A DNA stretch of 64,000 bases from Chitinophaga nivalis. Its GTDB lineage: Bacteria; Bacteroidota; Bacteroidia; Chitinophagales; Chitinophagaceae. The notes under the pieces were generated by a model. The model worked only from the letters and a program-made list of their open reading frames with translations, made no database searches and had not been told where the DNA came from. Where the stretch lies: the NCBI RefSeq assembly GCF_025989125.1, contig NZ_JAPDNR010000001.1:6126087-6190086 (forward strand). The letters run 5' to 3'. A program made the position numbers and the translations under genes. Of the stretch, positions 49,009 to 58,800 are shown in pieces (position 1 is the stretch's first letter; each line of letters begins with the position of its first letter).

Positions 49009-50133
49009 TTACAATACACTTTTGGCCATCAATTCCGTTTCCAATGCTTCAAACAGCGCATGAATATTATCCAGGCCAAAGCCTTCGTAATTATTTACCC
49101 GCTGTACGATTTCATAGAAGAAGGTAGCCCGGTCACCAATAGGCGCAGTAAAAATCTGGAACAGCAATGCACCATCCAGCACATCACACAGCACACCATG
49201 CTTCTCCAGTAACGTTGTATCCAGATCCGGATATTTCCGGCGCAGCTTCTCATAATATACCTCCGGGTATTTTGTAAACCGGACGCCATTGGCACGGAGT
49301 ACTTCCACCGATCTGAAAATATTGCTGGATTCAAAGGCGATATGCTGGATGCCTGCGCCATAATGCTGGTCAATAAACGTTGACACCTGCGATTTCACGC
49401 CATGATCCGGTTCTACCAGTACGTTATTGATCTGTTTATTTTCCGATTGCAATACTTTCAGCAACATCCCGATTTTCTTCTCTTTTTCTTTTCCTTTCTT
49501 TCGTTCATCGAACTGAGATACTGTTTTGGAGAAGAAGATGTTGTTGAAATAATTTTCCCACAGATTCATTTCACTCAAACGCAGGGCACAGGCAATGTGA
49601 TCAATCCGTTCCAGTGCGGAGTCTTCCCCGGGCCAATCCCAGTCTTCTTCCACGTTAATGTATCCGGGCATAAAATCACCGCTGTAGTTATCATAATTGA
49701 TCAGTACAATTTCATTGTCATCAAATATTTTGAGTGATGCATATTCTACCGATCCTAACTCATCTTCCAACGTAACCGGATTTTGTAGTGGTATACCACC
49801 GTTTTTAATGGCGAGTGAAAAATGTTCCTGCACGCTATCCACTTTTACAGCAATCCGCTTAATACCGTTACCATGCAGATCTACAAAGGATACGATCTTA
49901 TAGGAACTGGGCTGAGAAGCAGAAGTGATAACGAGTTTGATATCATTTTTCACCAGATAGTAGGAGCATTTATCCGGCGTTCCTGTTTCCGGACCACAAT
50001 AGGCAATCACTTTATAACCTAATGCTTTCACGTGCCAGTAAACTACCATTTTTGCCATTCCTACATAATACTCGATGTAGTCATATTCCATTTTTAAGAA
50101 ATCAGAAGAGACAATATTATTCAGATGTTCCAT
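49009..50133 (-). CDS. 4-hydroxymandelate synthase-like dioxygenase (HPPD/HmaS family)
   Basis: A 374-residue two-domain VOC-fold Fe(II) dioxygenase. The 2-His-1-Glu ligands are visible: H179 (RIDHIACAL), H264 (GAGIQHIAF) and E341 (FYEIVQR), with the C-terminal GFGLDNIHALFEALE. HPPD converts 4-hydroxyphenylpyruvate to homogentisate; HmaS makes 4-hydroxymandelate, the first step to hydroxyphenylglycine. At the position where HPPD has Asn in its (L/I)NEP motif this protein has Val240 (VLVEPD), and VLQS, VEPD and HYGAGIQHIAF resemble HmaS. HmaS is therefore preferred. It follows the aminotransferase by 71 bp, as expected for a hydroxyphenylglycine pathway, but the hydroxymandelate oxidase is not in the window. 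An ordinary HPPD for tyrosine breakdown remains the alternative. Confidence 0.8.
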   Translation of the reverse strand: MEHLNNIVSSDFLKMEYDYIEYYVGMAKMVVYWHVKALGYKVIAYCGPETGTPDKCSYYLVKNDIKLVITSASQPSSYKIVSFVDLHGNGIKRIAVKVDSVQEHFSLAIKNGGIPLQNPVTLEDELGSVEYASLKIFDDNEIVLINYDNYSGDFMPGYINVEEDWDWPGEDSALERIDHIACALRLSEMNLWENYFNNIFFSKTVSQFDERKKGKEKEKKIGMLLKVLQSENKQINNVLVEPDHGVKSQVSTFIDQHYGAGIQHIAFESSNIFRSVEVLRANGVRFTKYPEVYYEKLRRKYPDLDTTLLEKHGVLCDVLDGALLFQIFTAPIGDRATFFYEIVQRVNNYEGFGLDNIHALFEALETELMAKSVL

Positions 50134-50204
50134 GGTCTTTCTTTTTTGGGTTAATGATTAATTTCCATCAATAATGCATATCTGTTTATATAAAAAAGGG
50201 TGAA

Positions 50205-51533
50205 CTAATGCGCTGCCTGTAATTTGAATTGCAAGAAGGCCGCGAGGCGGCTGATACCGGTTTTGATCTGTTCAGCAGATACATTGCTGAAGGCCAGCCG
50301 GAGCTCCTTATCCCCTCCTTCTCCCAAATAAAAAAAAGACATGGGCGTAAAAATCACCTGGTACTTTTCTGCGCAATGAATCACATCTTCCTTTGTAATA
50401 TGGAAAGGGGTATGAATGGTAATAAAAAATCCGCCGCCGGGTATGTTCCAGGTAATAGCCTGATCAGCCGGGAACAGGTCCGGATGCAGGTATTCCGATA
50501 ACGCCGCCAGCAACTGCGTTCTTTTTTGTTTCAGGTCCGCTACTTTTTCCCGGTTCACGGCTTTCAGCGAATAGTTCTCCCGGATCAGCAACCCGGCAAA
50601 AACAGCCTGATTAATCGTAGAGGTATTCACCGTTGTATAGCCTTTTGTTTTGGCCAGCAGGTCGCTCAACGCTGTTGCTTTTCCATCCAGCTCTATCTGC
50701 TGATCTGCCACAATAGCCGCCAGCCTTAAAGCGGGATATAATGTTTTGGCAAAAGAGCGCAGGTAAATCACCCGCTTATTGATATCTATTGCTTTAATAG
50801 GCAATAGTTCCACACCATCATAATTGAATTCTCCGTAGGCATTGTCTTCCAGGATGTAAAAATCATACTGGTCTGCCAGCTGTAACAGCCGGCGTCTGTT
50901 TTCTCCCGGCATGGAATTACCGGTCGGGTTCTGGTAATCCGGAATGACATATACCAGTTTCACCTTTCTCCCCTGCTCACGGTAACGGATAATCGTTTTT
51001 TCCACGCCATCCAGATCGATCCCATTTTCCCCCACCTGTACGGGGGCCAGCTGATAACCGGCAATAATGGAAAAATGCGTAATACCCACATAAGTAGGAT
51101 CTTCCACGATGATTACATCCTGTTCCCGGTCGCACAGCGTGAGCGCTACCAACGCCACCGCTTCCTGCGTGCCCACCGTTATCAGGATGTCTTCCGGGTT
51201 TGCTTTAATTTGTTCGTCCTGTTCCAGGTATTTCGCGACGGCCGCATTAATCACGCCTTTGGCACGATTATATTGCCCCAGGCCACCAATAACTGCCTGG
51301 CGCTCCTTTTTACCGGCAACCACCTCTTCTTCTACAAACCGGTTAAAGTGATCAGCAAATTCTTCCAGGCCAAAATACTGTTCATTGGGGCGCCCGGATG
51401 CGAAGGAAACAGCAGCGGGATAACGCAATTGAATTTCATTCAGAAATCCCATGACATCTTCTCCCAGCTCTTTCAATAAAGGATTAATGGCGTTAAAATC
51501 TTGTCCGATATTTATGGCGGCGTTGTACGACAT
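50205..51533 (-). CDS. Class I PLP-dependent aminotransferase, HpgT-like by context
   Basis: A 442-residue fold-type I aminotransferase without a DNA-binding domain. It shows QYNRAKG, the VEDPTYVG and PDYQNPTGNSMP motifs and the PLP lysine K263 in RSFAKTLYPALRL. The sequence belongs to the broad 2-aminoadipate/aromatic aminotransferase group, which includes the hydroxyphenylglycine aminotransferase HpgT. Its place directly before a hydroxymandelate-synthase-like gene suggests transamination of 4-hydroxyphenylglyoxylate to hydroxyphenylglycine (family knowledge plus context, not proven by residues). It lies 50 bp downstream of the C/E-like pseudoenzyme, same direction, likely one operon. ATG 51533. 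Confidence 0.82.
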   Translation of the reverse strand: MSYNAAINIGQDFNAINPLLKELGEDVMGFLNEIQLRYPAAVSFASGRPNEQYFGLEEFADHFNRFVEEEVVAGKKERQAVIGGLGQYNRAKGVINAAVAKYLEQDEQIKANPEDILITVGTQEAVALVALTLCDREQDVIIVEDPTYVGITHFSIIAGYQLAPVQVGENGIDLDGVEKTIIRYREQGRKVKLVYVIPDYQNPTGNSMPGENRRRLLQLADQYDFYILEDNAYGEFNYDGVELLPIKAIDINKRVIYLRSFAKTLYPALRLAAIVADQQIELDGKATALSDLLAKTKGYTTVNTSTINQAVFAGLLIRENYSLKAVNREKVADLKQKRTQLLAALSEYLHPDLFPADQAITWNIPGGGFFITIHTPFHITKEDVIHCAEKYQVIFTPMSFFYLGEGGDKELRLAFSNVSAEQIKTGISRLAAFLQFKLQAAH

Positions 51534-51583
51534 AGTACATTTGTTTTCAGGATTATCAATTGTTTCCTATTCATTATTCCGGT

Positions 51584-53545
51584 TTAACGCAAAGGGTTAA
51601 ACGTTTTACGGGGCGCCTGGCGGCTCTTACCCAGGTAACTGATCAGCATTTCCAGGGCATGCTGATAACCACTACCCAAATCTGTCAGTGCGGTGGCGGT
51701 CAGCCGGCCGGATAGCTGAAAACAGAGTTGTCCTTCTCTGATAAAGCCATGTATATCCAGGATAAAATAGTGCCGGTTCTTTTCTGCTACCGGCAGGCCG
51801 GCGGCTTCCGATGTCACCTGCCAGGCACTCATACCTCTACCGGTCAGCTTTTCGCGGGAACCGGTGTATTTAAAGCGTATCATAGGTAGCTCCTGACCGG
51901 TATAGCCATATAATATCCCATATCCCATCCCGTTGGCAGGTATTTGCTGCAGGGATGTTTTCACGGCTTCAATCACAGCGCCGATGTCTGTTTTATTACC
52001 CGTAGGTAACAACACCGGATATAGCCGGCCGAAATTACCGGTCGTGCGGGATACATCGGTATCCGGCCAGCCGGTTTCGCGTACATAATCTTCCAGCAGC
52101 ACACAATGATCCCCATCGCCCAGGAAACCGGAAACAGTGATGCCCAGGGCACTCAACAGCAAATCCCGGATTCCTGTATGTAATACGTCATGAATACTTC
52201 CCAGCAATAATGCGGTCCGGTCTTTATCCAGGGTAAAGGAAATCTCCCGCGGGCGTTTGGTGGCATTCGCCTGTAACAGCGCATTTCCTACGGCAATGTG
52301 AGCGGGCGTTGCCGCCCAGTAATGCCGTTCATCCGATATATTACCTGTGGCAGCTGCATAGGCGCCTGCTGCGTTTATCCATTGCCGGTAGCTTTCACCT
52401 TTGGGCCCTAATATCGCTGCGGCGGGTATTTTATTCAACTCTCCCGGTAGTACCCGACCTTCCCGTATGCCCGTCAGCCAGTGCTGATATACCTGCTGCA
52501 GATCAGACAATACCAGGCCGGCGCTGGCTTCATCCATGATCAACCGGTGACAGGCAAAAAACAGGCGCGCACGGCCATGGCTATATCCATCGATGTACCC
52601 GAAGGTAAAAAGTGGTCCTCTGGTCAGGTTAAACCGTTGCTGCCAGTTGGTCAGTGTATTTCCCAGCGCGGCGGCGGCGGCCGGCTTGCGAACATTGGCC
52701 ACCTGCAGCGGTACTGTTTCAAATGACTGATAATATTGCTGATACGCCCCTTCGCGCTTTTCATAACAAAGCCGCAAAGCATCATGATAATATAGCAGCT
52801 GCCGGATACTGCCTTCCAGTATCTCTTTATCCAGCAAGGGTACATCCACCATGAAAGCGTGATTATAGTGATGCGGCGCCAGGTGGATACCTTCGTCTAA
52901 CTGGTGAAAAAACCAGGATTGCCATGGCGACAGCGGACAGTTACCTGTTATGGCATCCGTCTCCATGGCAGGCTGTTCACTTTCCAGCATACCATACCGA
53001 CTCACCTGCGCCGATATCCCGGGAAAACCGGCATCATAATGCTCCTGATAATATTGTTCCAATGCCGCTGTAAACTGTTCAAAGCCGATCTCGTCTATCA
53101 GCACCGGTGACAGTATATAAATAACACGATACCGGTTATCATCCAGTCTGATGGCATAAAACCGGGTCAACAGGTCATGTTCCAGGTCAAAAGCCTGCGT
53201 TTTCAGGCGTTGTATTTCCGTTTCTGCCAGCGGGGTGGCATAGTAGTTCAACAGCCATTCCTCTTCGCTTAATGCCCGTCTTTTTACCCAATGCAGCAAC
53301 CCGGCTTCCCGTAGCACATTACAATTCACCCCGCCACTGTCATTGATCAACCGTATTAAGGCACTGTTCAAGGCGGCTATATGCAACGGACCGGTGATCA
53401 GCTGATCCCACACAATATGTTCGTCACTACGCAGCGGATGCTGTAACCACCTGTAAAAAACAGCGCGCTGATAAGCGGAAAGTGTTGCTTCAGTATATAA
53501 AGAGCCTTTACTGATGGTCGTTATAGACTTGCTTTTGATTTCCAT
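51584..53545 (-). CDS. Stand-alone NRPS C/E-like protein with lost catalytic residues
   Basis: A 653-residue protein made of the N-terminal half of a condensation-like domain (about 20-170) joined to a complete epimerization-like domain (about 200-640), without A or T domains. In the first part the HHxxxDG position reads SPVLIDE (146-152): both His are missing. In the second, HHxxxD reads HRLIMDE (333-339), so the catalytic second His is Arg, and EGHGRE is EDYVRE (485-490). It otherwise aligns well with the E domains of the NRPS upstream (WFFHQLDEG, YYHDALRL, KGESYRQW, MGYGILYGY). It cannot work as a normal condensation or epimerization enzyme. A structural, docking or newly evolved catalytic role is possible. 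It is the first gene of the aminotransferase-dioxygenase operon, with a fully open frame. Confidence 0.85.
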   Translation of the reverse strand: MEIKSKSITTISKGSLYTEATLSAYQRAVFYRWLQHPLRSDEHIVWDQLITGPLHIAALNSALIRLINDSGGVNCNVLREAGLLHWVKRRALSEEEWLLNYYATPLAETEIQRLKTQAFDLEHDLLTRFYAIRLDDNRYRVIYILSPVLIDEIGFEQFTAALEQYYQEHYDAGFPGISAQVSRYGMLESEQPAMETDAITGNCPLSPWQSWFFHQLDEGIHLAPHHYNHAFMVDVPLLDKEILEGSIRQLLYYHDALRLCYEKREGAYQQYYQSFETVPLQVANVRKPAAAAALGNTLTNWQQRFNLTRGPLFTFGYIDGYSHGRARLFFACHRLIMDEASAGLVLSDLQQVYQHWLTGIREGRVLPGELNKIPAAAILGPKGESYRQWINAAGAYAAATGNISDERHYWAATPAHIAVGNALLQANATKRPREISFTLDKDRTALLLGSIHDVLHTGIRDLLLSALGITVSGFLGDGDHCVLLEDYVRETGWPDTDVSRTTGNFGRLYPVLLPTGNKTDIGAVIEAVKTSLQQIPANGMGYGILYGYTGQELPMIRFKYTGSREKLTGRGMSAWQVTSEAAGLPVAEKNRHYFILDIHGFIREGQLCFQLSGRLTATALTDLGSGYQHALEMLISYLGKSRQAPRKTFNPLR

Positions 53546-55714
53546 ATTTAAATATTTTTAGTGATTTACCTGTCCGGTATACCAGTACCATCGCTATGTA
53601 CGGTATACCACCAGGCACAATATTCCCCCTGTTCTATTCGCTGGTAATAGAAGCGTTTAATGAAAAGCGGGCACAATAAAGAATCTTGCGATGTATCCGT
53701 TTCCGGCGCCAGGAAATCTCCCGCACCGACACCGGTTATCATCTCCTTACAGATGAATTACCCTATGGCTAAAACACCTGATAAACACAGATTTTTTTTA
53801 TAAAGGATCATGAAAGGGTAAATAAAAACAGTACATAAAGCAATGTGTTTCACAAGCATCTTAAATGGTTTCGTATATCAGTAGTTGGCAAACCATCTCC
53901 TACACTACAGCAGAAAAGGGCACAACAACAAATTCAATCATTGGACATACTTAAACGCTGACATTCCACTCAAAAACTGCAATACGAAGCATAGCTATAT
54001 CCGATAAAGCCATCATTTATTTCATACAATCCGGCAGCATCTCTTATTAGCTATATCATCGATGCTAAATACGCAATAGGACTCATTTCCTGAAACCAAA
54101 AGTGTTATATTAACTATACAGACAGTTTATCATTTATCCGGTAACTAACATCATCACTGGGGTCAATGACAAAACAAATGTAGTCGCCAATCATGAAATC
54201 CTTCTGCAGGATCAGATCACACACCCAAACCAGACCTATATACACTTAAAAAAACATAAATCCACTAACCTAATAGTAAGCACACCTTACCACGACACCC
54301 AACCAAACAGAATATAATACCACAGCCACTATAAGGCGAAATATATCATCCCGTAAAACAGATACATCCATCCTGAAAAAAATATCCTGTTCAAAAATAG
54401 CAAATCACCAACAGACAGATTCAACACTTTGATCGATCCAATCAGATCAACTATCGATTCTATTTCTTTTTTTAATTTACTGCTCAAATCCTCCTTCTAT
54501 CGCTTTAAAAAGATGAAAAAAAATATTTTTATTCTTACCAAGCCGCTTATATTCTATGTTATAACTTAAAAAATACTTCAATAAAAAAATGCCAAAAACA
54601 GCCATGGTTAAAGCTTCCATCCACGCTTCCCTTTTTCATTATTATCTGCATAAGATCTTATATAGCACAAATAAATGACGCACAACCGACTTACACGCAT
54701 TAACAGATAAATTCAGTACACTGATCGATTATTTTACAACAGTTATCGAAACCTGTCCTTATTGGCCCGCCGTCAGCTACTGTTTATCAGATGACAGGTA
54801 TTGGCGCGCGCAGACAAACACCAACAGCACCCACCGCAAACGCGCTACCAACAAACATCTGCAACATCGTACCTATCATACAATTAACCACATCACAGTT
54901 ATGATCACGTACCCATTGACAGATGAAATAAGTGTATTGACAGATTTCTTCCATACATCCATGGTCATTTTTTATGCAACGGATACATTAAACTGTCATA
55001 TATACACGTATTACACCAACCACACAGCATCCCTCTTCGGGGTAACACCAAAGACAGCTGATTATATTTTTCTTTCCTACAATTTAAAAGACAAATACGG
55101 TACATTAACCGATTCAATCATGACAACCGTCGGTATAACATACGATCTTCTCACCGACTCCCTTATCGGAACCAGGTAATACCTGCATATATCTATCCGT
55201 TGACTATAACTGTTTTTTTTGCGGAGAAGACTGATACCTGTACATCACACACAACTTCCTGTCGGGTGCCTTTCCGTCAACAGTATGCTCATTATTTGCT
55301 GATCCGTATGAATAACATCTCCTGTGCCTTGTCTGCAGTAACGCATCACGTACAGCCAGCAGCCTGTTATACCGCAACTGGCAAACCATATGTTCACTTC
55401 TCCCAGGCAGCCATTGAAACAGGCCGATAAAAAACATAACAGGAAAAACAACCGCATCTGCAATAGCGGCCGGCACAATGTTATCATAGTGCAGTATTAA
55501 CAGGATTAATAAATGATGGTTTCCTTATATCCTACGAAATCAAACAAATCTAATCATCTCCGACGAGGTCTGCATTCAGTAGACAGAAATAACTTATTCA
55601 GATCCGGTCAGAAAAAGTATTTATTCCTGATATTCGCTGCGATATACGCTTTATCATGTTTGCAGTCCACTATATATCCGTCCTGCTGCGATAGCCCCAC
55701 TACCTATAAAAAAA
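53546..55714. other. Long AT-rich gap upstream of the C/E-like operon
   Basis: About 2.2 kb without a recognisable gene, unusually long for this gene-dense window. It must contain the promoter of the C/E-like operon. Open frames at 54901-55179 (92 codons, Thr-rich, plus) and 55513-55722 (69 codons, plus) resemble nothing known. The middle shows diverged direct repeats and looks like a decayed sequence. Confidence 0.6.
54411..54945. repeat. Three diverged direct repeats in the gap
   Basis: A motif of the form AACAGAT(AA)TTCAGTACACTGATCGAT occurs around 54411-54438, 54700-54730 and, more weakly, 54915-54945. Copies two and three are in the same frame and read LTDKFSTLIDYF and LTDEISVLTDFF. Spacing is about 290 and 215 bp. 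This suggests old duplication in the gap; the origin is unknown. Confidence 0.4.
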
Positions 55715-55773
55715 CCTCCTGACAAAACCCTATTCACCGGTTGCTCTTCCGGGAAGATAGTTTTATCAGGAGG
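55715..55773 (-). terminator. Rho-independent terminator of the third NRPS
   Basis: On the minus strand CCTCCTGATAAAAC … GTTTTGTCAGGAGG pairs over 14 bp with one mismatch and a 31-base loop, followed directly by seven T. It lies 84 bp past the NRPS stop and separates this gene from the C/E-like operon. Confidence 0.75.
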
Positions 55774-55814
55774 CTGGTGCGGCGATGCGCCACGTTCCTC
55801 TATTATTTCAGTAG

Positions 55815-55851
55815 CAGGTATACCCGCTCAGCGATGCTGCGGGTATACCTG
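55815..55851 (-). terminator. Hairpin directly after the third NRPS stop
   Basis: CAGGTATACCCGC / GCGGGTATACCTG, perfect 13-bp arms with an 11-base loop, starting 6 bp after the stop codon. There is no T-run after it. It may protect the mRNA 3' end or assist the stronger terminator that follows. Confidence 0.5.
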
Positions 55852-55856
55852 TGTTG

Positions 55857-58800
55857 TTATGGCTGCTTACCGGTGGATCTTACACTGGTGCATACCTGAT
55901 CTACGATTACCGGATCATGTACCCAATTATTATGATCTGTATCCACGGTTATTATCTCAAAATCAGCAGCACTGATCAGCTCACTGAGATGGTTGTCAGT
56001 AGTGGCTACATAATGTTTCACGATATTTCCGGAAACGCTGTCTTCCTGCGGTGCGCCTTCCCTGGTAGCTTTCAACAGGGTAATCCGACCGGCGATTCCT
56101 GCAGCAGCTGCCTGCGGATGGTAATTGATATTTACGGCACCTAATATATCCGTTTTAAAGTGTGCACATACCTCACCTGTATTGAAATACGGATCAAACA
56201 TTATCAGGCTTTCTACTACTTTTCCCGCTGCCGTTAACTGCCGCGCTATTTCAAAGGCCAGCACCCCGCCAAAGCTCCAGCCAAACAGGTGGTAGCTACC
56301 GGTAGGCTGTAAGCGGCTGATCATACCTACATAGTATTGTGCCAGGAATTCAAAACTGATCTTATCTATAGCGGCTTTCTTCAGCTTCTGTTCGAGGTGT
56401 AAATAGTAGTTGTTGAAAGCAATCACAGGCCGGTCTCCGAACTGCGGTATCATATTACCCAGGTAACTTTCTCCGCCGGCGCCGGCAGGTGGTAACATAA
56501 ACAGTACCGGTCCTGTAGCATCGTTCGGATTCACGCTGATATACGGTTCAAAATCTTCCGTCAGATCACCAGGCGTATATTCTCCTTCTTTCTTATCTGC
56601 ACAATGCCCGATGATCGCGATCAGCTGTTCTTCAAAGATGCGGGCAAAACGGCTGGTCAGTTCCTGATCCAGTTTGGTCACAATATCAAAGCTCAGCACA
56701 TTATCTATCACCTGACCGTTGATGTTGATGAGATACGCCCGTTCATCTGCCTGCATGTTGTTACCAGCCGCATCTGAAGTGATGGTCCATTCCTCACCGG
56801 CCACAGGATGGTTTTCCTGCTGATCAAACTGGCCGAGGTAGTTGAAGCTGATCTGTGGTAATGCTTCCTGTACATACCCTTTCAGTGCACCATAACCAAT
56901 CCCTTTACCCGGTATTGCACGCAGGTCTGTCTTCACCTGTTTGATACTGGTGCCGATATCGCCGGCTGTTGTTACCAGCTGCACAGGATACATCGATGTA
57001 AACCAACCCACAGTATGCGTCAGATCCAGGCGCTCATCCAGCGCTTCCCGACCGTGGCCTTCGAGCAAGAGGTGATGTTTATCACTACCCGTGAGTGCGG
57101 AGAGTGATAAGCCCAGTGCCGTCAGTAACAGGTCGTTAATTTCTGTATGATAAGCGCCCTGTGTTTCCCGCAGCAAACGACGGGTCATGGCTTTATCCAG
57201 GCTGGTGACTGCATAGGCGGTTGTGGTCACCGCCGCGGTATACAGTTTGTCGGTAGCAGGATGGAAACCTGCCATCACTTCTTCCCAGTAAGTTGTTTCT
57301 GTTTTATTTTCCTGTGCATACTGCTGTATACGCGTTACCCATTGGCGGTAGCTGCTGCCTTTCGGTTCCAGCCACTGCACCGGATCTGTACCAGCGGCAG
57401 CACCTTGTGTCAACGCAGTATATATCCGTTGCAGGTCTTCTGTGAGTATACGCCAGCTCACCGTATCTACAATGAGGTGATGCAATGCCAGGAAAATCCG
57501 CGTACTGCCATCGGCAAAGCCGTGCAGATAAGCCACGGAGTAAAGTGGTCCTTCGGTGAGATCGAAGCTCTGCTGGTAAGCAGTCAGTATATCCTGCAGG
57601 GCCACTATAAATGGTACACTGCCTTCTTCCTCTCCAATGCTGCGGATATCCAGCACCTGTACTTCCGGTGTGGTGGCAACTTCTGCGTAGTACTGATTGA
57701 ATGTACCATCTGCATGCCGCTCATAACGGATACGCAATGCATCGTGGTATTCCGCCAGTTTGCTGACAGCTGTTTGCAGGATGGCCGTATCCAGCGGTTG
57801 TACCCGAATCATAAAGGATTGGTTCCAGTGTTGGAACTCCGTCAGGGTACCTTTGTATACCTGATCGAAGAACCAGGCCTGTATCGGTAACATGTCTACG
57901 GCGCCGGTTAATATACCTTGTTCGGTTTCACTGGCGGCTGTTGCTACCGCTGCGGCAATCACATTTGTATAAATGGCCGCCACGGTACGATACCGGAAGA
58001 TATCCTTGATACTGATACGGATACCGGCCTGTTGTCTTAAACGGCTGACCAGCTGAATACTGATAATACTATCTCCTCCTAGGCGGAAGAAATCATCATC
58101 GACGCTGATTTTATTACCGTCGATACCCAGTATTTGGCCGAACACCTGACACATGGCAGCTTCTGTTTCATTCTGTGGCGCACGGTAGCTATCTGCATCC
58201 GTAAACTGCGGATCAGGCAGTGCGCGGCGGTCTATTTTACCATTGATTGTCAGCGGCATGCTATCCAGGTGCACCAACACTGCCGGTACCATATATTCCG
58301 GCAGATAGTTGCGGAGATCATCCAATACCGTTGTTGCCGGCAGTGGTTCATCGGCTACATAATAACCGACCAGGGATCTGCCCTGTCCGGCCTGTTCACT
58401 GACCAGTACTACTGCCTGGCGGATGCCCGGATACTGCGTCAGGCGATGTGCAATTTCACCCAGCTCGATACGGTAACCGCGGATTTTCACCTGGAAGTCG
58501 GTACGACCGATGTATTCGATATTACCATCCGGCAGGTATTTCACCAGGTCACCGGTTTTGTAGAGACGGGCATTGATACCCGCTTGTTGTTCTGCTGCTG
58601 TACGGAAAGGATTATTCACAAAACGTTCCTGTGTCAGCTCCGGCTGCCGGAGATAACCACGGGCCACACCGGCGCCGCCCAGGTACAATTCACCCGGCGC
58701 GCCTACCGGCGCCGGACGCAAGGCGCTATCCAGCACATAAGCGGTGGTATTACTGATCGGGCGACCAATCGGAATTACACCGGAAGCCAGGGTGGTATAA

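Noticed and set aside
49009..50133. Plain 4-hydroxyphenylpyruvate dioxygenase for tyrosine breakdown
   Set aside because: Less likely because Asn of the NEP motif is Val and the VLQS/VEPD signatures match hydroxymandelate synthase, but it is not excluded.
54901..55179. 92-codon plus-strand frame in the 2.2-kb gap
   Set aside because: Thr-rich, low complexity, no known domain, no ribosome site; the frame is also open upstream without a start. Treated as part of a decayed repeat region.
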